This document shows, one piece after another, positions 48,954 to 58,855 of a stretch of DNA of 64,000 bases (positions are counted from its first letter, which is position 1; the number at the start of each line of letters is the position of its first letter). Position numbers and translations under genes: made by a program. The notes under the pieces were generated by a model. That model made no database searches. It was not told the origin of the DNA and was given only the letters and a program-made list of their open reading frames with translations. The DNA comes from Caldisericota bacterium (GTDB lineage Bacteria; Caldisericota; JANLFM01): contig JANLFM010000002.1 of NCBI GenBank assembly GCA_024655865.1, positions 21,647 to 85,646 of the forward strand, read 5' to 3'.

Positions 48954-50414
48954 ATGAAAATCAGGATAAGTGAGCAGGCTATTCCAGAGATAGAAGCAAA
49001 CACAATCATCATCCTCCTTCCCAGTCGTTTACCTGAGGCCCTTCAAACCCTTGATCCTGCTTTGAAAAACAGGATAGAGGAAGCCAGGCAAACCATGCCT
49101 CTCTACACGAAGGATTCCATAGTACTTCTTTCTCACGGAGAGGTGAAAGCGCAGAAATTATTCCTTTTGAAGGTTCCAGATAATGCAGATTCCTTTGAGT
49201 TGAGGCAGATTTATTCCCAGGCGGGGCGAGAGGCGCGCCTCAGGGAGCTGGGTCCGGATGTGGCGATAGCACTCACGGGCCTCTTAGACCCCCTGATGGA
49301 GGCCGAAATTGCTGTTGAGGGTTTAGTTCAGGGGTCCTACTTACCGGAATTGTATAAGACGGAAAAAGCTCATAAGAGTTTGGAGAACTTGATTCTTTGC
49401 TTTTCCCGTACCTTTGAGATAGAAAAAATAGTCCGTAAGGCGGAGCTTGTGGGTAACACTCAGAACTATGTGCGAGATCTGGTCAATGAGCCAGCTTCCA
49501 GGGCTACCCCATTATTCTTAGTTGAGGAGGCAAAAAGGATTGCTTCCGAAACCGGATCACGAATTGAGGTATTGTCTCTCAACGATGCGGAAAAAATGGG
49601 GATGGGCGCTTTTTCTGCTGTAGCCCGAGGATCGGATCAGCCAGCCTTCATGGTGAAGCTTCACCATCCCGGAGAAGATGGTGCACAAAAGCTGGGGTTA
49701 GTAGGCAAGGGCTTAACCTTTGATTCCGGAGGCCTCTCACTTAAACCCTGGGAGTCCATGACTACTATGAAGTCCGATATGGCTGGTGCAGCAGCTGTCC
49801 TGGGCGCCTTTCGGGTCCTTTCGTTCCTCAGGCCGGAGTTGGATTTCATGGCCTTTTTGCCTTTAACTGAGAACTTGCCCTCCGGGAAATCCTATAAGCC
49901 CGGAGATGTGGTTAGAGCCATGAACGGAAAAACCATCGAGGTGCTCTCCACAGACGCTGAGGGCAGGCTGATCTTAGCTGATGCCTTGTGCTGGGCAGTC
50001 AAGGAAGGGGTCACGCACATTGTGGACGTAGCTACTCTTACCGGGGCTTGCATCATTGCTCTAGGCCATGAGACCACAGGTCTTTTCACCAACAGTGAAG
50101 CGTGGAGAGAACAGATTTTGATGGCCGCCCTTAAAGCCGGGGAAAGGGTCTGGGAACTTCCCATGTTCCCGGAATACAAGGAGCTCATTCGTTCCGAGAT
50201 CGCGGATCTGGCAAACAGTGCGGGGAGGTCCGGTGCACCGGCTGGAGCCATTTTTGGCGCAATGTTCCTCAAGGAGTTCGTCCCCGAGGAAATTGCCTGG
50301 GCTCACATGGATATTGCCGGGCCATCCTGGCTTCCCAAAAGCAGCAAGACCATAGCTTCAGGAGCCACGGGAGCAAGCTTCAGAACGCTTGTAGAATTAG
50401 GGCTAAGCTTCTAA
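48954..50414 (+). CDS. pepA: Leucyl aminopeptidase, family M17
   Basis: 486 residues. Two-metal site: VGKGLTFDSGGLSLKP, MKSDMAGAA and STDAEGRLILADAL, with the NTDAEGRL signature as STDAEGRL. Cleaves N-terminal residues from peptides. Ribosome site AAAGGGG. Its stop interlocks with the convergent CBS gene (4 nt). Confidence 0.95.
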   Translation: MKIRISEQAIPEIEANTIIILLPSRLPEALQTLDPALKNRIEEARQTMPLYTKDSIVLLSHGEVKAQKLFLLKVPDNADSFELRQIYSQAGREARLRELGPDVAIALTGLLDPLMEAEIAVEGLVQGSYLPELYKTEKAHKSLENLILCFSRTFEIEKIVRKAELVGNTQNYVRDLVNEPASRATPLFLVEEAKRIASETGSRIEVLSLNDAEKMGMGAFSAVARGSDQPAFMVKLHHPGEDGAQKLGLVGKGLTFDSGGLSLKPWESMTTMKSDMAGAAAVLGAFRVLSFLRPELDFMAFLPLTENLPSGKSYKPGDVVRAMNGKTIEVLSTDAEGRLILADALCWAVKEGVTHIVDVATLTGACIIALGHETTGLFTNSEAWREQILMAALKAGERVWELPMFPEYKELIRSEIADLANSAGRSGAPAGAIFGAMFLKEFVPEEIAWAHMDIAGPSWLPKSSKTIASGATGASFRTLVELGLSF

Positions 50415-51040
50415 TTAACGGAAAGAACGTTGTAACCTTTAGTTTTTAGTTCCTCAACCAGAGGGGATACTTGAGATGTGCTTAGCCTGAGCATGATCTG
50501 AACCTTTTCTCCCAGCTCGATGCAAGCCAGGCCGATCACGTTGATCTGATGATCACGGACGATCCCTAATAGATCGGCAAGGGTGCCCAGTTTGTTCTCC
50601 GCCTCAAGAACCAGCCTGACACCCGGCCTCCGGAATCCGAATATTTTGATTAAGGCCTCAAAGAGATTGGATTCCGTGATAATGCCCACGAGATTCTCCC
50701 CTTCCATCACGAGAAGGGAACCAAACCTGTGCTCCCGCATGATCACGGCCGCCTCCTCTATCGTGGCATCGGGGCTGATTCGAGCAGGAGATTTGATCAT
50801 CACCTCTTTTACGGTCATCCTGGAAAGGAGATAGTTTATCTCATAAATACTTAAAGTGGTAGCTGGAGAGGGAGAGACAGTGAGCAGGTCCCTTTCTGTC
50901 ACCAGTCCCAGAAGTTTTCCATCCTCTACCACGGGGAGCTGCTTAATGCGATGTTTTTTCATCAGATTCAGGGCTTCAAAGATGGGAGTATTAGGTTCAA
51001 CGGTAATGGGATTAGGGGTCATATGATTCTTTACAAACAT
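50411..51040 (-). CDS. CBS-pair plus ACT domain protein (AcuB-like)
   Basis: 209 residues: two CBS motifs (MTPNPITVEPNTPIFEALNL and MIKSPARISPDATIEEAAV) and a C-terminal ACT-like domain (about 138-209). Resembles acetoin utilisation AcuB. Binds adenine nucleotides; target unknown. Divergent from xdhC. Confidence 0.85.
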   Translation of the reverse strand: MFVKNHMTPNPITVEPNTPIFEALNLMKKHRIKQLPVVEDGKLLGLVTERDLLTVSPSPATTLSIYEINYLLSRMTVKEVMIKSPARISPDATIEEAAVIMREHRFGSLLVMEGENLVGIITESNLFEALIKIFGFRRPGVRLVLEAENKLGTLADLLGIVRDHQINVIGLACIELGEKVQIMLRLSTSQVSPLVEELKTKGYNVLSVN

Positions 51041-51121
51041 TTTGTATTCCTCCTTGTTTGTTCTCTTTTAATTTTACAACAGCATCTGCTCTGGTTAAAT
51101 TCCTGTCTTTGAGTTATCCAG

Positions 51122-51130
51122 TGCTATAAT
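51122..51130 (+). promoter_or_regulatory. Extended -10 promoter of the XdhC-like gene
   Basis: TGCTATAAT with TATAAT at 51125-51130; -35 weak. The gene starts 30 nt downstream. Confidence 0.5.
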
Positions 51131-51160
51131 CATTGTAAATCCTCAAGAAGAGGGATAGGG

Positions 51161-51982
51161 ATGAGCACAAAGGATATCTTTGAGGAAATAGTGAGACTAA
51201 GAAGCTCTGGAGAGGAAGGGGCCCTGGCCATAGTGGTGAACACCTCTGCCTCCAGTCCGGGAAGAGTGAACTTCAAAATGTTAGTCTATCCGGACGGACA
51301 AATCCTCGGAACCGTAGGTGGAGGGATAATGGAGAAAAAAGTAATTGAGGAAGCTTTACAATGCATCAGGAACAAGCGTTCCAGATTTCTTCATTATTCG
51401 CTGAAGGAGGATGAAATGGAGGGATTGGGCGTCCTTTGCGGGGGAGAAGCTGACGTTTATATTGAACCTATCGGAGCTCCTCCTTTCCTTTACATTTTCG
51501 GTGGGGGACATGTAGGCCATGCCTTATACCAAATAGCCTCGCTCCTGGAGTTTCGCATTGTGGTCGTGGACGACAGGCCAGCCTTTGCCTCCCCCGAGAG
51601 ATTCCCCAAAGCTTATAGAGTCCTCTCTAAGGATTTTAAGGCAGCGGTTTCGGAAATAGAGTTTTCCCCCTCAGACTTCGCCGTGATCGTCACCCGAGGG
51701 CATGCCCACGACCAACTGGTCTTAAAGGAAATCCTTTCCAAGGATCGGCTTCCCGGTTACCTCGGAATGATCGGCTCTAAATCTAAGACCGCCAGGGTCT
51801 TCCAGAATCTGGCGAAGGAGGGAATCCCTCAGGAGCTCCTGGAGAAAGTCTTCGCTCCCATTGGTCTGGACATAGGTGGAGAAAAGCCGGAAGAAATTGC
51901 CATCTCTATCCTAGCCGAGATCATTGCCTTTCGCCATGGGAAGATTCAGGGTAAAACCCGGGACAAAAACGCTGCAATCTGA
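51161..51982 (+). CDS. XdhC/CoxI family protein
   Basis: 273 residues. NTSASSPGRVNFKMLV, VGGGIMEKKV and VLCGGEADVYIEP in the XdhC-CoxI domain, then a Rossmann domain (YIFGGGHVGHALYQIASLL, YLGMIGSKSKTARVF). Helps insert or sulfurate the molybdenum cofactor of xanthine dehydrogenase-type enzymes; no such enzyme is in the window. Its 3' end overlaps the convergent propeller-SLH gene by 37 nt. Confidence 0.9.
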   Translation: MSTKDIFEEIVRLRSSGEEGALAIVVNTSASSPGRVNFKMLVYPDGQILGTVGGGIMEKKVIEEALQCIRNKRSRFLHYSLKEDEMEGLGVLCGGEADVYIEPIGAPPFLYIFGGGHVGHALYQIASLLEFRIVVVDDRPAFASPERFPKAYRVLSKDFKAAVSEIEFSPSDFAVIVTRGHAHDQLVLKEILSKDRLPGYLGMIGSKSKTARVFQNLAKEGIPQELLEKVFAPIGLDIGGEKPEEIAISILAEIIAFRHGKIQGKTRDKNAAI

Positions 51983-54012
51983 GCTCTACTGGCGGGCTCG
52001 TTAAAGGCCACAGCGCCTCCCGTGCCTACTTTTTCTGTAAGGTTGGGGTCATCGAATTTTAAAAGGCCATTTTTGAAAGCTGCCCCTGCGTAAAGAAAGT
52101 ACCAGTCGGTGGGTTGGATTGGTCTCACTATGCTCCCCTCTTTCAGGAAGACATCAACTGGTGCCTCAAGCTGCCACCTTTTAGCGCGCACGATCAGAGT
52201 AATTGCTTCCGCCAGGGTCACCTTACCTTCCGGACGAAAAGTGCCATCGGGATAACCCTGGACTAGGCCATAAGCTACCGCCGCTTCGATGTAGGAGTGC
52301 GCCCAATGAGAGACCAGCACATCCGGAAAAGTCGTGGCCTGGGTGCTGACGGGTTCTAAATTGAAGGTTAACAGGATCATCTTGGCGAACTCCGCCCTGG
52401 TCACCTTGTTCTCGGGCTTGAAAGTCCCATCGGGATATCCGTTGATTACCTCTCTTTCCGAGAGGGCCCCAATAGCCGCAAAGGCCCAGTGGTCTGTGGG
52501 AACATCAGGGAAAACCGGGGTCTTGACTACCACAAGAAGCATGGTCTTAGTTTCAAAAGAACCAGAGACTGCCTTTATTTCCAGACTGTAAGTTCCAGAG
52601 GGGAATCCCTGGGGAACAGCCAGATTGAGAAGTACCTGAACATCCTGGCCAGAAAGCTGAAATTCGCTGGGAGAAAGGGAAACAGAAAACCCGGGAGTGT
52701 AAATGGCCTCAAGCCTTCCGGAAATCGGGGAGCTATCCAGCGGGTGCACGTTGACAACCAGAACCCTGCTTGATCCGGGATAAAGATCGATTTGTGGAGG
52801 ATTCAACAATAGGGAGAAAAGTGGAGTTGAAGGGGAAGGCTGGGGTGTGGGTGAAGTGGGAGTAACCGGAGTCTCACTGGTTGAACCGATGCAATAAAGA
52901 TAGCCGTCGTCGCAGCCAACGAGCAGACGTCCCCCTTGGTCGATCACGGCAGAACTCCTGGTAAAGCTATTCTGGAAAGGCATACGCCAGATCAATTCTC
53001 CCTGGCGATTCAAGCAATAAAAAAACCTGTCGTGCCCTCCAAAAAAGATGTTCCCGTTAGGATCAACGGTGGGAGAGGTGTCAATGGGATAATCGGTTTT
53101 AAAACTCCAGAGCTTCGTTCCTGTTTCAGTTCTCAGAGCGTACAGATAGCCATCATGGGAACCAAAATACAGGGCACCATCGGGGGAAAGCGCAGGAGTG
53201 GAAATGATTGAGCCTTCGGTTTTAAAGCTCCAACGCAGGTTTCCAGACTGATCTAAGGAATAAAGGGAAAAATCCTTGGAGCCGAAGTATACGTTCCCCG
53301 AAGAATCCAGAACTGGAGAGGACTCCACTCCCCCCTCGCACTTAAACTTCCATCTTAGGTTTCCAGAGGGAGTAAGGGAATAAAGATAGCCATCCTCAGC
53401 TCCAAAGTAGAAATTTCCCCAGGGGTCTCGAGCGGGCGAGGAGAGAATCGCGCCTGAAGCCGTGAAGGTCCAATAGGTCTTCCTGAGATCAGGGCTCAAA
53501 GCGTAGAATTTGCCGTTTGCCCCTCCCACATAAACTGTGCCATCCTCACCTATTAGAGGTGAGGAAAGCAAGGAGGAAACATAGGTGGGTAGAAAGAGAA
53601 TCTCTTTGCCGGTGCTATCAAGGGCATAAAAGAGATAGCCGGAACCTACATAAATCGTGCTCGTTAGAGAGACAGCGGGGGAGGAATCAACGGCACCTCC
53701 GTAAAGAAAGTCGTGGCTCCATTTTAGCTTCCCATCGGGGTCCAGGGCATAGAGGTGACGGTCACCGCTCCCCAGGTATATCGTTCCATCGGGTCCGATG
53801 GCCACAGAACCAGAAATTCTGTACCCGGTTTTGAAGGACCACTTAATTTCCGGCTTCAATGGTCCTGCAAATCTGGCTTGACCTGAATGGGCGGGATCGA
53901 AACGGTACATAGGAGCTGGAGAAGAAGCAAGCTGAGCCCGAGCTCCGGGGAAAACGGGCAATCCTGTGACCACCAGGGCAACAATCAGCAGCAAAACCCA
54001 CCTATTTTTCAT
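51946..54012 (-). CDS. PQQ-like propeller protein with three SLH domains
   Basis: 688 residues. Signal peptide, then about eight PQQ-like propeller repeats (for example VAIGPDGTIYLGSGDRHLYA, SPALSPDGALYFGSHDGYLYA), a Thr/Pro linker (VTPTSPTPQPSPSTP), a beta-sandwich (about 420-515) and three SLH domains (VPTDHWAFAAIGAL...GYPDGTFKPE, LVSHWAHSYIEAA...GYPDGTFRPE, then a weaker third). Surface protein; ligand unknown. The repeat cassette is like the WD40-SLH protein in design only. Confidence 0.85.
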   Translation of the reverse strand: MKNRWVLLLIVALVVTGLPVFPGARAQLASSPAPMYRFDPAHSGQARFAGPLKPEIKWSFKTGYRISGSVAIGPDGTIYLGSGDRHLYALDPDGKLKWSHDFLYGGAVDSSPAVSLTSTIYVGSGYLFYALDSTGKEILFLPTYVSSLLSSPLIGEDGTVYVGGANGKFYALSPDLRKTYWTFTASGAILSSPARDPWGNFYFGAEDGYLYSLTPSGNLRWKFKCEGGVESSPVLDSSGNVYFGSKDFSLYSLDQSGNLRWSFKTEGSIISTPALSPDGALYFGSHDGYLYALRTETGTKLWSFKTDYPIDTSPTVDPNGNIFFGGHDRFFYCLNRQGELIWRMPFQNSFTRSSAVIDQGGRLLVGCDDGYLYCIGSTSETPVTPTSPTPQPSPSTPLFSLLLNPPQIDLYPGSSRVLVVNVHPLDSSPISGRLEAIYTPGFSVSLSPSEFQLSGQDVQVLLNLAVPQGFPSGTYSLEIKAVSGSFETKTMLLVVVKTPVFPDVPTDHWAFAAIGALSEREVINGYPDGTFKPENKVTRAEFAKMILLTFNLEPVSTQATTFPDVLVSHWAHSYIEAAVAYGLVQGYPDGTFRPEGKVTLAEAITLIVRAKRWQLEAPVDVFLKEGSIVRPIQPTDWYFLYAGAAFKNGLLKFDDPNLTEKVGTGGAVAFNEPASRAQIAAFLSRVLP

Positions 54013-54046
54013 TATTGTGCTCCTTTATTCTCTATTAGAATTACCT

Positions 54047-55441
54047 TCAGGCGCTTGGAGGCCTCTGGTGAGTACTGTACCAGATTTCGTCAGCCTTTTC
54101 CTTCCAGAGCCTGGCTTTCTCGTCCAGAATGTGAGCGTTCTCAGGCTTGAAGATATCGTCCGCGCCCTCATGCGTGGGGCGCGCTCCAGACTCCCTCACG
54201 ATCTCCCTTAAAGCCCCGGGAATATCTATGATGGGACAGGGACGAAGGAGGTTATCCGAGAAAGGTTGCCTGCTCTGATAGGCTTTAAAAAGAGGGTTTT
54301 TCAGCACCTCAATCAGGCTCTTCTCCTTGATGTTATCACAGGCAAAATGAACGAAAGCACATGGTTCCACATCTCCTCTGGCAGTTATATGAAAATACCT
54401 TCTCCCACCAGCTATGCATCCCCCGGCCAATTCCCCGTCATTCCAGAAATCCGCAAACTGAATGGGCTTTGTGGACCGGAGCTTGGGCACTTGCCTGGCC
54501 AGCCAGCTCCTTTGTTCAGGAGTAATCATCAAATCAAAATTGGGGTCCCTGCCTACCGGAACGTAGTGGAAAGTCCAGCCATATAAGCATCCTTTATTGA
54601 TCAGAAAGTCGATGAACTCCTCAGACATTACCTCGTAACAGTTTTCCCTGGTGATCGTCAGGGAAAAGCCAAAGGGGATTCCCCTTTCTTTGAGGAGATC
54701 CATGGCCCGCATCACCCTGGCAAACACGCCCTTTCCCCGGCGCCTATCCGTGGCCTCTTCCCATCCTTCCAGGCTGATAGCGGGAGTCATGTTGGCAACT
54801 TTGAAGATCTTATCGGCCATCTTCTCATCAATCATGGTACCGTTGGTATAAAGCATGAAACAGGTATCCCTGTGTTTTTCCGCAAGATCAAAGAGATGGG
54901 GGTAAAGAAAGGGTTCCCCACCTGACATGACCACCCAGTAAATTCCCAGCTCCCTGGCCTCCTCGAGCAACCGATCCAGGCGCTCGAAGCTAATGACATC
55001 AGTTTTGGGGTATTCCCCCGCCCAACAACCGATGCACCTCAGGTTGCACTTGCTTGTGGGATCAACGAGGAAAAAGTAAGGAATATGCACCCCCAGCTCT
55101 TGCGATTTCCTGATGATGATCGGCTGGCCGAAGAGGATCCAGTTCACGAACCAGTTAAAGACAACGCCTCTTAAAAGACGGGGGTGTATTTCCGTAAAAA
55201 CTCGCTTCACGAAGGCCACAACGTGGGGCTTTGAGAGTAAAGCCTCCTTCAACTGCAAAATGTTCTGACGATGGGATTCCAAACGGGCAAAATGTAAAGA
55301 CAAATCCAGAAGACGCACAAAATTTTTCTCTGGGTTGCGCCCGATTAAGGTAGCGCTTTTTTCCAGAACGAACCTTCCCGGCGTTGAGCGGATCAGGCTC
55401 ATTAAAGTATTATGATCTTGAGTCCTGATTTCCACTCCCAT
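54047..55441 (-). CDS. Radical SAM/SPASM domain protein
   Basis: 464 residues. TSKCNLRCIGCWAG carries the radical SAM CxxxCxxC, and GGEPFLYP follows. SPASM-type Cys in GGCIAGGRRYF, VEPCAFVHFAC and RPCPII. Close to the broken paralogue at 698-1668. Modified substrate unknown. No peptide precursor gene was seen next to it. Confidence 0.87.
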   Translation of the reverse strand: MGVEIRTQDHNTLMSLIRSTPGRFVLEKSATLIGRNPEKNFVRLLDLSLHFARLESHRQNILQLKEALLSKPHVVAFVKRVFTEIHPRLLRGVVFNWFVNWILFGQPIIIRKSQELGVHIPYFFLVDPTSKCNLRCIGCWAGEYPKTDVISFERLDRLLEEARELGIYWVVMSGGEPFLYPHLFDLAEKHRDTCFMLYTNGTMIDEKMADKIFKVANMTPAISLEGWEEATDRRRGKGVFARVMRAMDLLKERGIPFGFSLTITRENCYEVMSEEFIDFLINKGCLYGWTFHYVPVGRDPNFDLMITPEQRSWLARQVPKLRSTKPIQFADFWNDGELAGGCIAGGRRYFHITARGDVEPCAFVHFACDNIKEKSLIEVLKNPLFKAYQSRQPFSDNLLRPCPIIDIPGALREIVRESGARPTHEGADDIFKPENAHILDEKARLWKEKADEIWYSTHQRPPSA

Positions 55442-55568
55442 GCTTTATCCCTCCTTTCGGATCGTCTATTAATTTTAATCTTAGAGAAAACGCTAATCAA
55501 TTTTTGGAAAAAATCTCCTGTTCGGGAATAAATAAATTTCAATTAAATAATAAAGTGGTGGTTTTGCA

Positions 55569-55584
55569 TTTTATAATTATAAAA
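55569..55584 (+). promoter_or_regulatory. Palindromic -10 region of the AbiEii-like gene
   Basis: Perfect 16-bp palindrome TTTTATAATTATAAAA; it contains TATAAT (55572-55577) 8 nt upstream of the ATG. No ribosome site is present, so the message looks leaderless. Confidence 0.5.
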
Positions 55585-55585
55585 G

Positions 55586-56410
55586 ATGAGTGCATTAAGG
55601 GTTCCCTCGATGTTTACCGAGTCCGATCTCAAAAATTTGGCAAGGAAAATAGGGCTTAACCCTTTTTCCTTAGAGAGAGACCTTGTTTTTGTCTCCCTCC
55701 TTCTGGCTATTGGGGGGCTCCCCACGGCTTTCAGAAAGTTAATCCTGAAAGGAGGGGGAGCGCTTAAGCGCATTTATTTCCCTAACTGGCGTCAGCATGA
55801 GAACCTGCGCTTTTCCGTTGAGGAAAAGCAATCGGATCGGGAGTTAATTTCCCTGATTCAAAATGTGCTCAAGAAGGCGGAGAAGGAGACAGAAATCAAG
55901 TTCCAGTATCAGGAAAGCTTCCGGGAAAAAAGGTCCTTCCGCGTTCTTGTGGCTTATGCCGGACCTTTGAGAAGACCCACGATAATCACCCTACTTTTTT
56001 CCTTAGGAGAGCCCCTTTTCCTTTCTCCATGTAAGGAAGATGTGATTACTGACCCCTTCCCGCTAAAACCCAGGAAGATCTCCACCATGGCTTTGGAGGA
56101 GATCCTGGCAGAAAAATTAAGAGATTTTCTCCTTGCGGGAGAACCCAAGGATCTCTACGATGCCTGGAGGCTCCTGGCAGAGCACTTCCCGATTTTGGAT
56201 CGAGAGGACTTCAAAAGAACTCTGGAGCGAAAATGCCAGGCTGCGGGTTTTGACCTGGAGGGGCCACAGGACTTCCTGGATCCCGAGCTCTTTGTTCCCA
56301 CCCGCGCCTACTGGGAAATCAAATTGAGCGAGGTAGTTCCCACATTACCTCCCTTCGAGGAAGTCTATTCTCAGTTCAAACAGCTTTTACCTGCGCTCCT
56401 TGCCTCTTAA
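55586..56410 (+). CDS. AbiEii/AbiGii-like nucleotidyltransferase (orphan)
   Basis: 274 residues. Family features: [13 protein letters not shown] (K55; usual GGTAL), [13 protein letters not shown] and [10 protein letters not shown]. The catalytic D-x-D segment (usual SeDlD) reads S77-V-E-E-K81, so both acids are changed. The AbiEi antitoxin that normally precedes it is missing. Possibly an inactive or altered toxin relative. Convergent with rubredoxin, 4-nt interlocked stops. Confidence 0.75.
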   Translation: MSALRVPSMFTESDLKNLARKIGLNPFSLERDLVFVSLLLAIGGLPTAFRKLILKGGGALKRIYFPNWRQHENLRFSVEEKQSDRELISLIQNVLKKAEKETEIKFQYQESFREKRSFRVLVAYAGPLRRPTIITLLFSLGEPLFLSPCKEDVITDPFPLKPRKISTMALEEILAEKLRDFLLAGEPKDLYDAWRLLAEHFPILDREDFKRTLERKCQAAGFDLEGPQDFLDPELFVPTRAYWEIKLSEVVPTLPPFEEVYSQFKQLLPALLAS

Positions 56411-56568
56411 TCCTTGATCGGTTCAAACATATCCTTTTCCGCTCCACATTCCGGGCAAACCCAGTTATCAGGAAGATTGGCAAACTCTGTTCCTGGCTCA
56501 ACTCCTTGACTGGGATCCCCTTTAGTGGGATCGTATACATAACCGCAGATAGTGCACTGGTACCTCAT
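56407..56568 (-). CDS. Rubredoxin
   Basis: 53 residues, shorter than usual ORF limits. Two iron-binding pairs: [10 protein letters not shown] and [14 protein letters not shown]. One-electron carrier in peroxide/superoxide removal. Its ATG overlaps the reductase stop by one base (TAATG). Confidence 0.95.
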   Translation of the reverse strand: MRYQCTICGYVYDPTKGDPSQGVEPGTEFANLPDNWVCPECGAEKDMFEPIKD

Positions 56569-57782
56569 TAAATACTCCTTTCTATTTCTTTAAAAGTATC
56601 CTCAAGAAAGCTTTGAGCTTCCTCGGGGCTCATTTCGCGTTTTTCCTGAACCATCCGGTTCATGGTTAACCCAGCTTTCTTCCAACCTAAAGCTATGGCT
56701 CCCACTACAAGGTTGTCTTTTAAAACGATCTTCAGGTAGATTCCCCTTTCCTGATCTTTGACTCGGAACTCCTGGAAGCCAGGTTCTAAAGGAATGGTGT
56801 TCCCTGCAGTGATCAAGTCCAGGCCCGCGACCTTAAGCACGTTGGAAGGCACGGTGCCTTCATAGCTTACTTTCTCTCCATTAATGGCAGAGGCGGCTAC
56901 TGCGGCTTGATCAAGAGCAGGGGGGATAATTCCCCACATTTTTCCTCTCCATTGCGCTACATCTCCCACGGCGTAAATGTAGGGGAAGTTAGTTTGCATT
57001 TGATCGTTCACGACAATTCCCTTTTCCGTGAGAATTCCTTTCCCCTGAAACAGGGAGACTTCCGGTCGAACACCCGCCGAAATCAGAACCATGTCTCCGG
57101 AAACCGATTTTCCATCCTTCAATTGGGCTCCTTCAACCTTCTTTTCGCCCAGGAAGGAGTCGCAGGAAGCCTTAAGGATTACCTCGATCCCTCTTTGCTC
57201 AAGAAGATCCTTGAGGAGGGCAGCCCCTTCTTCATCGAGCTGACGTGAAAGCAAGCGCTCTGAGTGGTCCAGGACGGTAACTTCCTTACCCAGGCGAGCG
57301 AGGGCAAAAGCCGACTCCAATCCTAACAAGCCTCCCCCTATTACCAGGGTCTTCCTGGAGTTCGATAGCGCCCATTCTTTGATCGCCAGGGCACCGGCCA
57401 GGGTGCGCAGTGTGAAAATCCCGGAGAGGTCCAGATTTCCAAAGGGAGGCACATTGGCTCGGGAGCCAGTAGAAATTACCAGGAAATCAAAAAATGCGCT
57501 TTTACCACTTTTTGTTTTCAGGGATTTCTCCTCGGGGTAGACCTCTTCCACAGGTGTGGCATAAAGCACCTCAATCTGGTTTTTCTCGTACCAATCCTGA
57601 GGGTAATAAAAAATTTCCTTCTCTCCCAGATTGCCCTGAAGGAATTCGATTAACCTGGGCCTGGGATAATAGGGATATGGCTCCTCGGCAAAGATAGTAA
57701 TTTCCGCCTGAACTTTTTTCTCTCGCAAAATCCGGGCTGTGGTCACCCCAGCTACGCCGTTCCCGATTATGGCAACTCTCAT
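56568..57782 (-). CDS. NAD(P)H:rubredoxin oxidoreductase-type FAD enzyme
   Basis: 404 residues. Two Rossmann motifs: [17 protein letters not shown] (FAD) and [21 protein letters not shown] (NADH). Pyridine nucleotide-disulfide fold without the Cys pair; [12 protein letters not shown] closes the FAD site. The rubredoxin gene directly after it indicates the electron acceptor. ATG 57782 has AGAGGG 5 nt upstream. Confidence 0.87.
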   Translation of the reverse strand: MRVAIIGNGVAGVTTARILREKKVQAEITIFAEEPYPYYPRPRLIEFLQGNLGEKEIFYYPQDWYEKNQIEVLYATPVEEVYPEEKSLKTKSGKSAFFDFLVISTGSRANVPPFGNLDLSGIFTLRTLAGALAIKEWALSNSRKTLVIGGGLLGLESAFALARLGKEVTVLDHSERLLSRQLDEEGAALLKDLLEQRGIEVILKASCDSFLGEKKVEGAQLKDGKSVSGDMVLISAGVRPEVSLFQGKGILTEKGIVVNDQMQTNFPYIYAVGDVAQWRGKMWGIIPPALDQAAVAASAINGEKVSYEGTVPSNVLKVAGLDLITAGNTIPLEPGFQEFRVKDQERGIYLKIVLKDNLVVGAIALGWKKAGLTMNRMVQEKREMSPEEAQSFLEDTFKEIERSI

Positions 57783-57861
57783 TTTTCCCTCTTTCCATTT
57801 TTTCAACTAAAACACCCGCATTTAGCAGACATATTCCAGCAATCCCTTGCCCAGGTTCAGA

Positions 57862-58770
57862 TTACAGGAAAATCTTTCCCTCCATAGCGGGAATTACCTT
57901 CCCTCCCACCTTCACCTTGTAGGGATGGCCCATTCTATCTGCTTTTACCTCGACATAGATCTTGCTGGGGCGCCCGATCTCCTCACCTTGTTCAATTTGA
58001 AATTCCATGGACTTAGGAAGGAGCCCCCTGAGTGCCAGATATGCTCCCAGGCCACCCGCGGCCGAACCGGTGGCCGGATCCTCCCTTACACCCTGGGCTG
58101 GAGAAAAGAAGCGCATGTGCACCAGTGCGTCTTTATCCTTTGTCTCCAGAGTGAACACGCAGCAGCCGATCACCCCTAACTTCCTTTCCTGCTCCCTGAG
58201 CTCCAGGAATCTTGGCCTGAGTTCGCGAATCGTCCTCAGGTCAGGCAGTGGAACGAAAACCTGGGGAATTCCCGTAGAAATAATGGCCACGTCCATCCCC
58301 GTGCTTCCGATTACTTCCTTTTCCAACCCCAGAGCGGAGGCTAACTCCTGAATATCCGTAAGGCAAGCTCCTAACTCAGTCTCTTTCTGGGTCATAACTA
58401 CGCGCTCCACCTCTCCCTCTTTCAGGTAGATCTCCAGAGGAAGGACTCCCACTTTTAGCTCCTGATTAATAATGGTAACCGGCTCAGTGACGGGAAATCT
58501 TCCCAGCTCAGCCATTACATAGGCTGTCCCCAGGGATGGATGTCCCGCAAAGGGAATTTCGGCATTTGGGGTGAAAATGCGCACTTTGTAAGCGGCTTCT
58601 CTTGACTCGGGCGGAAAGACAAAAGTGGTCTCGGAAGTAGCCATTTCCTTGGCAATCAATTGCATTTCCACATCTTCCAGACCCAGGGCATCAGGAATTA
58701 CTACCAGAGGGTTTCCGCTGAAGTATTTATCGGTAAAGACGTTCACCCTGTGAAAAGATACGGCCTTCAT
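57862..58770 (-). CDS. PhzF family isomerase-like protein
   Basis: 302 residues. VNVFTDKYFSGNPLVVI, catalytic Glu in EMATSETTFVFPP, PFAGHPSLGTAYV and EDPATGSAAGGLGAYL. PhzF-fold epimerases/isomerases; substrate unknown outside phenazine producers. Confidence 0.88.
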   Translation of the reverse strand: MKAVSFHRVNVFTDKYFSGNPLVVIPDALGLEDVEMQLIAKEMATSETTFVFPPESREAAYKVRIFTPNAEIPFAGHPSLGTAYVMAELGRFPVTEPVTIINQELKVGVLPLEIYLKEGEVERVVMTQKETELGACLTDIQELASALGLEKEVIGSTGMDVAIISTGIPQVFVPLPDLRTIRELRPRFLELREQERKLGVIGCCVFTLETKDKDALVHMRFFSPAQGVREDPATGSAAGGLGAYLALRGLLPKSMEFQIEQGEEIGRPSKIYVEVKADRMGHPYKVKVGGKVIPAMEGKIFL

Positions 58771-58855
58771 GAAAATTCCCCCTTTCTTCTATTTTTAATC
58801 CCCTCAGAGCCTGCGCTCTGCCCCCTACTTTCTGATCACCCCCTCAAAGAGTTTT

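Noticed and set aside
53517-53834. Plus-strand 105-codon frame inside the propeller-SLH gene
   Set aside because: Shadow of the minus-strand gene; its composition reflects the complementary strand.
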